A DNA stretch of 64,000 nucleotides from Datnioides undecimradiatus (lineage: Eukaryota; Chordata; Actinopteri; Lobotiformes; Datnioididae): contig WARS01000015.1 of assembly GCA_008933995.1 (NCBI GenBank), positions 14,144,957 to 14,208,956 of the forward strand, in the 5' to 3' direction. The notes beneath the pieces are model-generated. The model was not told the DNA's origin and did no database searches. It saw only the letters and a list, made by a program, of their open reading frames with translations. Shown here piece by piece: positions 1 to 12,357 of this stretch. The first letter of the stretch is position 1, and each line of letters begins with the position of its first letter. Made by a program: the position numbers and the translations under genes.

Positions 1-399
1 ATGAGCAGTGGATTTTTATATATATAACATATATACGGTGTATATATATATATATTATGTCAATGGTGTCGCCTTTAATGTTGTCAACATTCATTGTGCC
101 TGTAGAAATACAAAATACAAGTGTTTATCTTTCTTTCTTTTGTGATTCTATTCAAGAATCATTACATGGTTTCCCTAAGTGGGAATTAAAATAACCTGAT
201 TATCATTTACACCCAGGATCTTTGGCCTTATTAGCTTTAGTGCTCCCCCGCTGTTGGTGTTCTGCTGTCCTGCTGCAGCCAGCTCTGTAACTGCATTGTG
301 AAATAACAGGACTCTGTTTTAGGTCAGGGGACGCTGTTGATGCTTGAGAGACAGATGAGTCCTCTGCTGCATCATTAGCATTGGCTGGGCACTCTGGGG

Positions 400-1003
400 A
401 CCCCTCACCCCCACCCTCCTCTCTCTCTCTCTCTCTCTCTTTTTTTTTTTTTTTTTTACGCATGCACCATCTGCTCACGTGACAATGTGTTGCTGTACCC
501 AGCACTACTGTCAGCCATCTTGGTCAACACCCACCCAGTGCATTCACTGCGGTGCACAGGCAGTCCAATCAGAGTGAACCGGTGCTAAGCTGACCGGAGG
601 AGGGCTGTGATTTTCAGCACGGTGCTCTCTTGCATTTTAAATCCCCAGTCTGCACAAAAGGGATAACAAGAGGTTGAAGAAGAGGAGGAGGAGGTGGAGG
701 AGGAGAGGGCAGGGCAGCCTTTCTCAAGACAGCAGCGTATTTCACTCAGTTGTAGTGAGGAGGATGCAGGCATAAAGAGGAGGAAAAGCAGCACCCTTTC
801 AAACACCTGCTGCAAGCTGCTGAGGGCCTTCCCCGTCTTGGCCTTCTGTCCTCTTTGTTTTGATGCTCTTTTCATCCTCTCTGATTTTCTGACTGATTTT
901 TTTTTCGGGGGGGGGGGGCGCCTTTTACTGGTTCCTTGCACAAAAGCTACTGCGCCTTTTTCCCTCGGTGGTGTTGGTTTTGCCTCACATCAGCTGAGTC
1001 ATC
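400..1003 (+). promoter_or_regulatory. rufy3: probable rufy3 promoter and 5' UTR
   Basis: This stretch lies directly upstream of the rufy3 start codon at 1004. It holds a pyrimidine tract (about 408-458: C-rich, then (CT)10, then 18 T), a GAG/GGA-rich stretch near 678-707, and a G run at 907-918. No TATA box in a convincing position was seen. The start ATG at 1004 is chosen because the peptide from it matches the RUFY3 N-terminus (MSDLTP..., then [12 protein letters not shown]) and runs to a good splice donor. The transcription start cannot be placed from sequence alone. A 105-codon open frame overlapping this region (694-1011) is not supported by any family resemblance. Confidence 0.4.
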
Positions 1004-4000
1004 ATGTCTGATCTGACGCCCCAGAGCGAAACCCCGACTCCCACCACCGACAAGATCACCCAGGCAGCCCGGGAGACCATTTATCTCTGCAACTTTCGCG
1101 TGTCTGTCGATGGCGAGTGGCTTTGCCTCCGCGAGCTCAACGACATCTCCCTCACTCCAGACCCAGAGCCGGCCCATGAAGGTAAAGTGACAGATTAGCT
1201 CAGCGTCCGAGGAGGTTGGTGGGCACAGCGTGATCGCTGTTAGGGCGTGGTGAGACACACGGTCCCCAGACACTACGTGTTTCATCTAGTGAACTGTGAT
1301 AATGTGTCCCGTTAGAGCTGTGCCACGATCGATATCAAGGGAGACAGCTTGATGCCTGAGAGTTGGATAGCAGGATGACACTGCCTGTAAATAAGCCAGG
1401 GCTGGGCAACAAAACAACCAGGAAGTATCGGTTGTTTGTTTTTGCGTGAGACAGTATTAGCTTTCATTAAATCTAACTGACAAGTAATAGATATTTAAAT
1501 TTAGTTTCAGTTTCTCGTGATTATTTCAGCTTTTCTTCATTATTAAAAGCAAAAATAGGTTTGCATGTTGTTGATTTACGTGGTTTTTTTTTTTACTCCC
1601 ACTGAGGCAAAACAAGGCGCAACTGATGTTTAAGATATTTAAATTAGACAGTGAACCGGTGAGTGACTCCATGCTGTGTTTTGTGTGTGTGTGTGTGTGT
1701 GTTTTCTGTAGTTTTATTGCTTTAACTTTCCTCCACCTCGTCCCCTGCCACGCCTTCTCTCAGTACAGAGCAGGCAGATTGGATGGTTTGCTAGAGAATG
1801 GGGGGCAGGTCACACTTCTCTCCAGCCAGCTGGCAAACTCCAAACTGCAGCACATTGATCTCCAGCTCTGAAGCATAAATTGTCCGTTGTAGAGATATTA
1901 CACAGTTTGCTCATGCTACTGTAAGATCAAACGTTTCACCAGCATGTTGTGAGTTAGATGACATCATTTTTAGGGGTGCCCAACAACCATGTAGCTGATA
2001 TATTTCATTACAATATTAACGCATATCTGTTGTGTATGACATGTCTCTGGTATTTTGGAATTCACTTATCGCGCATGTTGTTTTCTTGCAGTGTAGTTGT
2101 TTCTTTTCTGATTTCTGTTTCTTCTATGAACCGGGAAAACTCACATGTATTTGTTCGAGTGTTTAGAAGTGCAGGAAACATGTGAAAATCAAGTTGCTGA
2201 TATTACTGTAATATTGTGCAAACTAATTCAATAAATGATCTGCAAAAAGTATTTTTTTTTTTTTTTTTAAATCATCCAAAGCATTTAAATTGTTATTAGT
2301 GCACACACTGTGTTTACAAGTACATTTGATTTGGTCTGAATCCAATGTAAAATTGTCATGTCAACACAGGATATGTCTCATTAACTGTCTCCTTTTGTCT
2401 CCAGCATTTAATTGCTTGGCCATGTAACTGCATGTCCAATTACCCGTAATGATGACATCTTCTCTGCTAAAGTCAAAGCTGTTAAAATGATAGCACTCGT
2501 GCAGAATGACACCATTTTTAGCAGCAGCCTACCACATTTGTGTGTTAATTAACTTTTGGTCGCTGCTTGTTTTTGGGTCCAGCTGTTCGTGCTCTGTAAC
2601 CAACATCTGTCCAAATACAAACTGCAGACTGAACGTATGAATGTATTAATAATGTAAACACACAGCATGGCCCTGTAGAACTCATCCACTAAAAGCCACT
2701 CAGTGTTTGTTATCAGCTTACATGAATAATAGATTAGGCAGAGACATATAGATGCTCATACAGCTGCCATACCTTAACTTTATTAGGCTTGGCAAATTTT
2801 CCCTAGTTGAACTTTTTTCTTCTGCTATTTTCTGCTATTAAAAACATTTATGTGTATCTATTATGAAGGTTAACCCATTTTCTGTGCCAGCTTTCCAACA
2901 ACAGCCTGTTCATTTTGTCACCTCATGTTGTATTTCAACATTTAAACGGTGTTACGTTTACTTCCTGGAAATCTTCCATCTTGTGCTGTTGAAGGAAACG
3001 ACTAAAATGGGTTTTGTTTGTCCCCTGACTAATAAATTTAGCCCTGAGTCAGTTCTGCTGTTAGACCTTATAATAGTCACTATTACAGGAACTCTAAAGA
3101 CGTTTTCCGTTTCACTTTTAGATCCCAAGGATCCCATCGCAATCGAAAGGCTTAACTTGATGAACATGGCCAAACTGAGCATCAAGGGCCTGATCGAGTC
3201 TGCTCTCAACCTGGGACGCACACTTGACTCTGACTATGCACCGCTCCAGCAGTTCTTTGTCGTGATGGAGCACTGTCTGAAACATGGGTTGAAAAGTAAG
3301 TGTAGCACACTTCGCACTTTGTGCTCCATCTGCCCAAAACCGCTTCATCTGTGGATTCTTCAAGTCTCAAGAGAAAGGAAATTTGAACTATAATACACAT
3401 AATACACATAAAATTTACAATTAGTGTAGTTGTGTGGAATATTTACAATGTAAATACACATCCAGACCAAACCAAAGTCATTTGAGGCATAAAAATTAAG
3501 ATTTCCTGCTAAAATGTTCCATATATACTGATAAGTGTGCATATTTTTATTTTTAGTTGTTTGGGTGAAACGCTGTTAAAAGGTTTTAAGTTAAGTCATC
3601 AATCTGTATTATAAATAGACTCTGTGACCCAAATTCTACAAAATAAAATTGTTCAACAAGCACCATCTGTCAATCATCAGCCAAGAAGACCTTCCTGGGG
3701 CAGAACAAGTCATTCTGGGGGGCGTTGGAGCTCGTCGAGAAGCTGACGCCCGAGGCAGGAGAGATCACAGCCAGTGTAAAGGACCTGCCTGGCCTCAAGT
3801 GAGTCTGTTACATCAAGTCAAATCAAATTAGCGTAAGACTGTGGCGATATGCATTACATTTGTGCACAAAACAGATCCAGTGTAATGGTCTGATTATGTA
3901 TTGTGTAAGTTTCAGGCATATTTCTAACCAGCTCCCCTGGGCTTAATTACAGAACTCCTCTAGGAAGAGGGCGTGCCTGGTTACGACTGGCCTTGATGCA

Positions 4001-7000
4001 GAAGAAACTCTCTGACTACATGAAAACCATCATCAACAGGAAGGACCTGCTCAGGTGTGCCTGTCACACTGTGTTGAGGCCACCTGGCATTTAGAAGAAA
4101 ACATCTGTTATCCTCATCTTTGTTTTAGGACAATGGATGTTTACACATGCTTAGACAGAAGCAGATCTCTGCTCAGCAGCAGTATGTCTAACACTCGTCT
4201 CCTCTCTGTAGTGAATTCTATGAACCGAACGCGTTGATGATGGAGGAGGAGGGAGCCGTCATCGCCGGGCTGCTCGTTGGACTAAATGTCATCGACGCCA
4301 ATCTGTGTATGAAGGGGGAGGACTTGGACTCTCAGGTCATTCTTCGCTTTTGTCCATCGAATAACTGAAAACACCACGAGATGTGTATGTAAACAAAACG
4401 TTGCACAGGAGCTAAATCTATGTAACTCAGTGATGTAATCACTGAATTTACAGATAAGTTTCAAATCTCTACATCTAGAGGCAAAAAATGTCTGCCTTGG
4501 CACCGTCAGCCCATCTTCACATGAATTAAAGCTGCACTACGGGACAGTTTTATAATAAACAGCAGTTTTTAGCCTCATCATCGTTCTTGTAGTCTTGCCT
4601 GAACTATTCAGGAGACTCTGCCTGTTTTGGGGTTGAGAGGATTGGCAGGTTGCCACTTTGTCATCAGCTTAGTAAACAAGCATCAATGAATTGAAACCTC
4701 GGTGGTTACAAACCTCTTAAGTGGAGTTCAGACGTACCTATAACCTGCGTTCAGCACGGGGACGCAGTAGTAAGGGTCTTCCAGAAGCTACATGTAGTCG
4801 TGTTACTTTTGCATTTGTCTTTTGCTTTTTTGGCATACGCTCTTACGCTGTGTGGTTTCAGTTGTCATTGATTTTCTGCTTCTTGTTCAATTACTTCTGC
4901 AGGTCGGGGTGATTGATTTTTCAATGTACCTCAAAGATGGTGGACACAGTAGTAAGAGTGCAGAGGGGTAAGTGCTGCTTCCCAAGCTTTAACCACAGTG
5001 CCTCTTGGCCTGGAGACTAGAGGGTGGAGTTTCTGTCCAATCACTGGTTTCAGTGATTTGACTTCTTTTTGCTTGAATGCTATGTAACACACACAGTAGA
5101 TTAGTTATTTGATAGTTTACTTTGATAAAATGATGATCTTGACAGACGTGTAAAGGAATCCAAATAGAGAGAGTGAGCAATAGAAGTAATGAAAAGAGCT
5201 GTAGTTACATTAGGGCAATAAGTACAACATTTATCAGTTAAGCTGCTAATTATTCTCCCAACTAATCATTTAGTCTACAAAACATAAAAAACTGTAAAAA
5301 GAAACAGGGCTGTTATAATTAACTAACTCATGGTGTCATGAAACGTCTTATTTTGTCCAATTAAAAGTCTAAAACCCAAAGGTATTCAGTTTACTCACAT
5401 GTCAGAAGCTGGAGCTGAAAATAATCTTTGGGAACGTGTTTGTATTCTGATAGCGATGTTTTATACTTTAATAACATTTCCCTCGTTATGCAAGTAACAG
5501 AAAACATCACATGCTCCTCACAGATTGAACAAAGAGGTGAATTTAAATGAAACCAAGGTGGCTAACATCTAACCACTTCTCTATCTGCTCCTTCAGCGAC
5601 GGTCAGATCACAGCGATTCTGGACCAGAAGAATTATGTGGAGGAGCTGAACAGACATTTAAGGTTTGTCTCTCTGTTCTGTCTTTACTCTGATCAGCAGC
5701 TTGTGGAGCCGCAGACTAATGTGATACTTCTGCCTGTTTGCAGTGCTTCAGTAAATAACCTCCAGGCCAAGGTGGACGCCCTGGAAAAGTCCAACACGAA
5801 GTTAACAGAGGAGGTGAGAGTCACTCGGCCATTTCACCTCGGTGCACAAATCCACACATCCATCAAAGATCATGTCAGCCTCTGTGCTCCTCAGCACAGC
5901 TGTTTACAGACCTGTCGGCTGACTTTTGTCTCCACAGCTGGCGGTGGCAAACAACAGGATCATCACTTTACAAGAAGACGTGGAGAGAGTAAAAGAAGAG
6001 AGCTCGTATCAGCTGGAGTCTAGGAAGGTCAGCCTTTAATTCAACCGGGTCTCCTTTGGACAGTCCACTCTGTATTTATCAATATTACACTGACTGACAG
6101 CCCGACAAGACACAGAATGGTATCTCCAGCCCAAACCAAAAAGCTTTCCCACATTAGTGTGCACAGTAGTTATTTGTGGGTATGGTTATAGATTTGGTAT
6201 GGCGGTTCATCAAATAATCATAAAAGTATTGGTTTACAGTTAAGATGGAACATTTTTGCAAATCATCGTTGATTAAAATAGGTAAATGTCAGCATTTCAT
6301 TTTCATTTCTTTTTTCATTTGTCTGTGTCATTGAGCAGACTGATGGATGTTGTCACTGTGCTGTTTGATATATGTTGAATTTTACCAAAGTTCCTACCAA
6401 ATGTAGTCAATTTTCCTGATTTTCACAGTCTGAAATGTTTCTGATTAGGATCTGAAAGAACATCGATAGTAAAGATTTGTCTACAGGTTATGATTGTTGT
6501 ACAAATATTCATGCTGTGATATTAACTTGGTGATTATGTTACATCACTGATCAATGAGACGTTCTCAACGGAAACTCGGAGAAGCTTGGAATCTGTGTGA
6601 TGTAGCTGTGCAATGAAAGTAAAAATGTGCTTTTGGGCCCTGTAAGGAGTTCTTACTTTTATTTTTTTCAGGCATTAAGAAGCGACTCTGCGCTTGACGG
6701 ACAAGCGCTGGGTGAAACACGCAAGCAGCTCAAAGAGGAAACTCTGCTTCGACTGGTGAGTTTCAGGCTCTTATCGGTGCCTCTCTGCTCCTCTGAAAAG
6801 CACAACCATCTCTCACAACCAAGTTTTGCGCATCTGAAGTTGAAGCGGGTGTCTGTGCAGGATGTGGAGAAGGAGCTGGAGGTGCAGATCGGGATGAAGC
6901 AGGAGATGGAGCTGTCCATGAAGATGCTGGAGAAGGACATCTGTGAGAAGCAGGACGCGCTGGTGGAGCTCAGACAGCAGCTGGAAGACCTTCGTGCCAT

Positions 7001-10000
7001 CAACCAACAGCTTAGCCACAAGTCACAGGTTAAGCCGCATTCCTGCAATTTCTTGTTCTTGAGCTGCTTTGTTTGTTTGTTTGTTTGTTTGTTTGGGGTT
7101 TTTTGCACTTTCAGAAGTGACCTGGCATTGTAAGGCTCGCTTTAAATATTCTAACCTGTTTTCAAAATGTAGATCTTACTTTTCAAATGGCCCTAACACA
7201 CACTGCAGGAGTTTAGATCTAATCTTAGTCCGAAATCATTGTTTAAACCCAAAGTTTAGCTAGCTAGAAGTTTCAAGATGATGTGTTGTTGCTACATTGT
7301 CGGCCACGTTTGCAAGGTGAGCTCCAACTGATGGCAAAATGAAAGACAACAACCTTTGGCGTTCTTGAAATAACGTCCTCAAAGGTAACACAAGACTCTC
7401 CTCCGTAATGAATCATAGGTGTTTATATGGAGGTATTGTTTCTGAACAGTCAGGTGGGTACTGTAGTTGCTCTAAATACAATACCCAAAAGCTTTGGCCG
7501 TAATTGCTATGAAGGCAAAGCTGAACATTGGCGCTATAGTTGCTGAACTCATCAACAAGATCACCCAGAAACTAAAAGTACATTGATTTAGGCTGAAGGT
7601 TGTTTTTCAATTTTGTTTTTCACCGTAACATTGAGTTTCGCTGCCATTGTTGCACACGACATGGGACTCGTAGTTAACGTAGTCGTAAAACAGTTGCACT
7701 CATGATTTAACCAGAAGAGTTACGATTTGAGTGATTGTTTCCCTCCCCTCAGAGTGCAGACGCCAGTTCTAAACAGAAGAGTGAAGCCATCGCTCGCCTG
7801 GAGGAGAAAATAAACCAGATGACAGGGACGGTGAAACAGATGGAGACCAGGTGAGGACAGTTATCCACAGCCACGATTGGTGTTAGTGTATGAATAATTA
7901 TTATTACATTAGACAGTTTCCACATACCTGAATAAACTCTGTATTGTCCTGTTTTTCTCCCTCTCCACTGTCACTGCCATTATTTTTCATTATTATTTCA
8001 TCGTTTTAAAATCATTTAATCAGTGAGAAGCATTTGGTGAAGCAGGCCAGAAACCTGAACTCAGCAGCAGGGAAGCTGCTGCAGCTGCAGCAGTAGATCC
8101 CCACTTCCATAAACCTGAATACAAACCCGAGTACAGCCCTGCCTAATATAGAAATAACCAAACTAGGGATGTTATCTTTTCTGTACGACGCTCCTTTGTT
8201 GTTGAAAACAAAACCATTTTCCCACAACCTCCTGCAGTGGCTCTCCAGCATCAGCTTTGAGTAGTGTGGACTGAATCGATCCTTTTAGCAGCCCTTAATC
8301 CTTGTGTTTCTCTGCCAGATGTGTTTGCCACATCCGATTTCTACTTTTGTTTGGTAGGCGTTTCTTACAAATACCCCATTAATGCTTTCTGACAAAGGTA
8401 CGACAGGTTGACGGCAGGGTGTCAGAACATTTGAAGGACTGACGATTAACGTGTTACTGGACTCGTGCTGGATATTTGCTTGAGTGGTGGACTTGTTGTA
8501 ATGGTATTCCAAAGAAATCGGCCACTACCAGAGACTGCGCTTGAACATCTTCAGCTGACAGAATTAGAAAAGAGAGAATCTGAAGCAGTGCTTAGGGGCC
8601 GATGTCAAATGTTGTCATTTGGTGATCCACATGCAAGTGTAGAATGCCAGGACAGGGGCATAAAGAGATAAAGCAAGAAGTAAAGGGCAAAATTAATTTT
8701 ATTAATTTTGAACTGTATGTGAACATAACATTGGTGTAAACTGTAGTAATCATTAGGCTAATAAAACAATAAACAAACAAAGCCGGCTTCATCTTCTTTG
8801 GCTAAAGTTTGCCTGTTGTCCTCATCGGTTTCAGCCCCCAGACACTTCTCATTTTAAGTTTTTATTAAGTTTCTTTCCAACCACGTTTCTTCACTTATCG
8901 TCATGTTTTCATTGCACCATGAGTTTATGTGACATCCCCCCTCACCCCTCCCCGAACCAGATGCAAACACGCTGAGAGAGAGAGGGATCTGGCTTTGGAG
9001 GCCAACCGGCTCTTCAAGCAGGACTTTGGAGACAAAATAGAGAGTCTGCAGGTGGAGGTGGAGCAGCTGAGGAGACACAGGTAAAGTGTAAGGCAATGGT
9101 AACAGGAAGCTGAAGATCATTAATTGCTTGTAATTTGTATTTTAGGATATTTATTTATATTTATTTAAGGATAGGGCTGGTGATATTTGCATTTTTATAC
9201 CCAACAAACAGAAAAAAAGAACCAGCAAGCAATTAATTAATCTACTAACAATTTTATTGTCTAGGTGTGTGTGTGTGTGTGTGTGTGCGTGTGTGTATCA
9301 AAGCATTGTAGATCTTCTTGATGCCAAGCTTTAACCACAGTGCCTCATGCCAACGAGACGCTTCATTGCAGTGGCTCACGTTTGTTCAAACCATGAACAC
9401 ACATGCAGTGTAGTTTATCTTCACTCACACTGACTTCCTGCCTTTAGCAGGAGAAGGATGTAACAAAGCTCAGATCTACGGTGGGAAATATTGCACTTTT
9501 TACGTCACTACAGTTATTTGACGGCTTTTGTCTCAGATTAAGTTTTTATCGTGATTGTGTGAGGCTCCTGCTACCATTTCAGAAGTTTCGGAAGAGCACC
9601 ACAGCTTAACTTCTCAGATGGTGTCATTTAAATACTCTGGTTGATCAAATTGGAGTCAAATTCTCCAGTATTTTACCAAGAAGAGTAAAGATCAGAAAAT
9701 TAACTTCCATTAGTCTGTAATCATCATTTCACACTCTCATAAGTCAATAGAAAGTCCAAGCTGACAGCCAATAAGCATTGACTTGAGTGCTTTGGTGTCT
9801 CTGAGTGTTATGTTTACTAACACATATGTAATAAGTGCATCATAGAGGCTGTTACATTATGATGTATTTTGTTAATGTATAATTTTTAAACCCTTTGATT
9901 TGTTTTGAAATGCTGCAGGGAGCATCAACGGTCATTGTCATTGTCTTAAGAATACATAAAATTATTCGAATTCTGCTTTTCCTCCTTCCTGTTACGAAGT

Positions 10001-11147
10001 ATGAACTTGTCTCATCTCAGGTCTAATCTGGAGATGGAGCTGAGAAGAGAGCGAGAGCGAAAGAGCGAGTATCATTTGGACGCTGCGACCAGACAGTCCA
10101 GCACTCCTCGCAGGGAGCGGAGACACCCGGAGAACACATCAAAAGTACACCTGTGATAATTAATGTTAATCATTTTTTAAAAATTTAATTTCTGTTTTAT
10201 TTTTAAACACTGTGCACATATTTTACCAACAGTATCTCCCAGAATCCCCGTCGGTCAAAAGGGAGAATGAGCAGTTACACACTGGATCAGAGGACAAAAC
10301 AAGTCTGAGCTCCAGCCTGTAAGTAGTTTAAAGAGCTCGAAAAGATGTGTTCACCCAAAAGAATGTTGTTTTGTTTGTTTTTTCATCTTGATTGATCTAT
10401 TTGTCTCCTTTTTAAGGTCCTTGTCACATCATGAAGATGAGCAGGTGAGGTTTTAGATTGAATTATCCCACCATAGATCTGTTTCTGAAGAGGACAGTGT
10501 TCACCAAACCCAAAATTCCTTCATATTCATTGTTAATGCATTTTGCATTGAAACAATGTAAATATTCTGGTCGTAAGAAATATTCACTTTTAATTGATTT
10601 TTCTGCAGGACGAGTCATTTGTGGAGATTAGTCAGCCTTCCATATGTACGATGTGTGAAGAGGACGACTCCCTCCTGAAGAAAAAGGTGCGAGGATGGCA
10701 GAGTAACCTGAACTGTGCTGAATCACCTCATTAAATCCCATCAGATGCTTGGAATATTAAGTGGCGCTAAAAATCAAAAAAACATGTTTGTAACAGATTA
10801 AAATGGTCTAGTGGGATATGCGTAGTTTTAATGTTAAAATAAAAAGTGGACATTAATTATATCAAACAATGGTAATCAAATATTATTAAAATAAATGTCA
10901 CGTGGTTTATTAGACCTTTAAAATCAGCGAAAGATGTCTTTTTTAGGTTTTTGAAGTTACTTTTCTGCCCCTGTCTGTTACAATCCTGCTTTTCCTCCTA
11001 CAGAAACAATGTAAAAACTGCAGTGGGGTTTTCTGTGAGAGCTGTGTGTCCAAAGAGCTGCCGTTGCCTTCCTCCATTCTCCCAGAGACCGTGTGTACCA
11101 CCTGCTTCTCGGTGTTACTCCAACAATACGCTTCAACGCCGCCATGA
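1004..11147 (+). CDS. rufy3: RUN and FYVE domain-containing protein 3, long isoform (18 coding exons)
   Basis: Exons: 1004-1181, 3122-3295, 3681-3798, 3953-4054, 4212-4335, 4903-4967, 5597-5662, 5744-5813, 5938-6027, 6672-6755, 6861-7028, 7753-7850, 8961-9080, 10021-10144, 10233-10318, 10417-10444, 10609-10686, 11004-11147. All introns are GT-AG and the sum is 1917 nt (638 aa). Residues about 95-227 form the RUN domain (for example [36 protein letters not shown]), about 270-540 are heptad-rich coiled coil, and 578-625 a FYVE-like finger with eight Cys in four CxxC pairs (578/581, 594/597, 602/605, 622/625). The finger lacks the basic RHHCR motif of PI3P-binding FYVEs, as known for RUFY3. Family knowledge: an adaptor of ARL8/Rap2-type GTPases that couples lysosomes to dynein and supports neuronal polarity. 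RUFY2 is a close paralogue, but the N-terminal sequence, the short-isoform tail and the convergent grsf1 neighbour favour rufy3. Exon 16 is a 28-nt microexon. Confidence 0.95.
1182..3121 (+). other. rufy3 intron 1
   Basis: A 1.94 kb intron with donor GTAAAG and acceptor TTTTAG. It holds a (GT)n tract at about 1683-1701 and T runs near 1586 and 2252-2268. No transposon family, RNA gene or conserved coding segment is recognised. An open frame at 2863-3393 simply runs from the intron into exon 2. Confidence 0.6.
5235..5420 (+). repeat. degraded hAT-like MITE fragment in rufy3 intron 6
   Basis: The segment carries the internal signature of a very common teleost non-autonomous repeat whose full copies read 'gctgcaac...gatta' at the ends. 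Visible parts are ACTAATCATTTAGTCTA, then TCTTATTTTGTCCAATTAAAAG and AAAACCCAAAGGTATTCAG. The ends are eroded. The same family recurs at 27439-27540, 28852-29040, 30824-31156 and 46158-46310. The hAT-like assignment is from general knowledge of such repeats. Confidence 0.55.
8024..8096 (+). CDS. rufy3: alternative terminal exon of rufy3 (short, FYVE-less isoform)
   Basis: After exon 12 (ends 7850, phase 2), an acceptor at 8022-8023 opens an exon reading [20 protein letters not shown] and ending in TAG at 8094-8096. Joined to exons 1-12 it gives 1410 nt, i.e. 469 codons plus stop. From memory this matches the length and C-terminal pattern (SEKDLVKQAKTLNSAA...) of the short mammalian RUFY3 isoform known as Singar1. 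This form keeps the RUN domain and most of the coiled coil but has no zinc finger. The exon is followed by about 660 nt of 3' UTR and two AATAAA signals, so the choice between isoforms would be alternative splicing coupled to internal polyadenylation. Confidence 0.88.
8760..8773 (+). terminator. rufy3: tandem poly(A) signals for the short rufy3 transcript
   Basis: AATAAA occurs at 8760-8765 and again at 8768-8773, about 665 nt after the stop of the alternative terminal exon and about 190 nt before long-isoform exon 13. The spacing is right for an internal polyadenylation site that ends the short transcript. Cleavage would be expected around 8785-8800. Inferred from motif and position only. 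Confidence 0.6.
9262..9297 (+). repeat. (GT)n microsatellite in rufy3 intron 13
   Basis: About 35 nt of near-perfect GT dinucleotide repeat with one GC step. It lies in the 940-nt intron between exons 13 and 14, which otherwise holds AT-rich unremarkable sequence. Confidence 0.85.
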
Positions 11148-11864
11148 AACTCCACATTTAACTGCAACACACGATGATCAGACACATGGGAAAGCAGAGA
11201 CATTGATTGGTAAAACTGACAAAATGCACTTTTTTTGGGGGGGGGGGCTTCATGACTCGAGACGTTTAATCGTGAAAGACCTGATGAAGTCGTGCGAGTT
11301 GTGAACTTGCAATATTTTAGTTACTTTGAGTTAGTCATGTCCAAACATGGGCCACTAACAGCTGTTTGGAGGCAGGTTTTATTTTACGAATACGGGTGTG
11401 GCCATAATTCCTTTCTGGCTGAAAGTGTGTGTTGAGCTGCTGTGTTATACTATTGAAATGAAACCTGCACTCAAAAAGCTGAAGATGGCATCTGATTGGA
11501 GATTACTGATTATAAAAAGACTGTCACCTCATGCATTTAAAAAAAAAAAAAAAGACTTTTCAGTGGATCATCGATTAAAAGGTCAACTGACAAGCGTTTT
11601 AAACTCAGTTTTAAAAGATGAAAAAGGAAAAACCGGACTCTTTTTCAGGACTCTTTAATTTTAGCCACAGCTGCACTCCATTATAGCACATTAGTTTATC
11701 GTATTCAGATCAAAATGTGATTTAAATAGTGACTGAAACTTTTCATTATGTCACTAAGACGAAACCTAAGCTTTCACACTTTTGTTCTAATGGTTACACC
11801 TGACTCAGGATGATACTGACAAAATCTTTTGACCAAATACTTTATCGCACCATATGATAGGATA

Positions 11865-12057
11865 TTAAAGGTGCCGTGCGTCGGATTTAGAGGGCTCTGT
11901 TGGCAAAAAAGGAATACGATATTCCAAAGTGTGTTTTTATTAACGTGTAATTAGTTGAAAATGAGAATCATTCACTGGCTCAAACGCTGGCTCTAGAGAG
12001 GGCCGCTGGTTGCATTCACTCCTAGATGCCACTGACTCCAACACACTGCTGCTTTAA
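11865..12057. mobile_element. short MITE, internally deleted, with inverted terminal repeats
   Basis: The left end reads AAAGGTGCCGTGCGTCGGAT and the right end ACTCCAACACACTGCTGCTT followed by TAA. These are imperfect inverted repeats typical of a widespread perciform non-autonomous DNA transposon (typical end 'aaaggtgcagtgtgtaggattta'). Internal hallmarks are visible: 'attagttgaaaatgagaatc', 'gctggctctagagagggcc' and 'cctagatgccact'. At about 190 bp it is much shorter than full copies I recall, so the middle is deleted. Identification is from memory of the repeat consensus. Confidence 0.7.
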
Positions 12058-12357
12058 ATGTGTCCGTACGTTGGGAAAAGCTGTAGCAACGTATATCAGT
12101 GATACTCGGTCTAACGTAGTGAAGAAAATCAGTTCTGCCAAAATTCAGACCAGGAAAAGAAATATATATTGAACAACAAATACTGAAGTTTTATTACTAT
12201 GTTATGATATCCAAAGTCCTCAGCTGAGGGACTATATCTAGTCTCGTATCATGAGATCAATATTTGATGGGTACATCGCCCAGTTTTGCTGTTCAGACTG
12301 TAGAAGAGTTGGTTTTGCTGTTCAGTCTTAAAGTGAAAAGAGCAGCTGGACCTTTTG

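Noticed and set aside
2863..3393. 176-codon frame covering rufy3 exon 2
   Set aside because: Intron sequence read through into exon 2 and beyond its donor; the real exon is 3122-3295.
6627..7133. 168-codon frame spanning rufy3 exons 10 and 11
   Set aside because: Both exons happen to share a frame with a short intron lacking stops; the splice sites at 6755/6861 and homology favour two exons.
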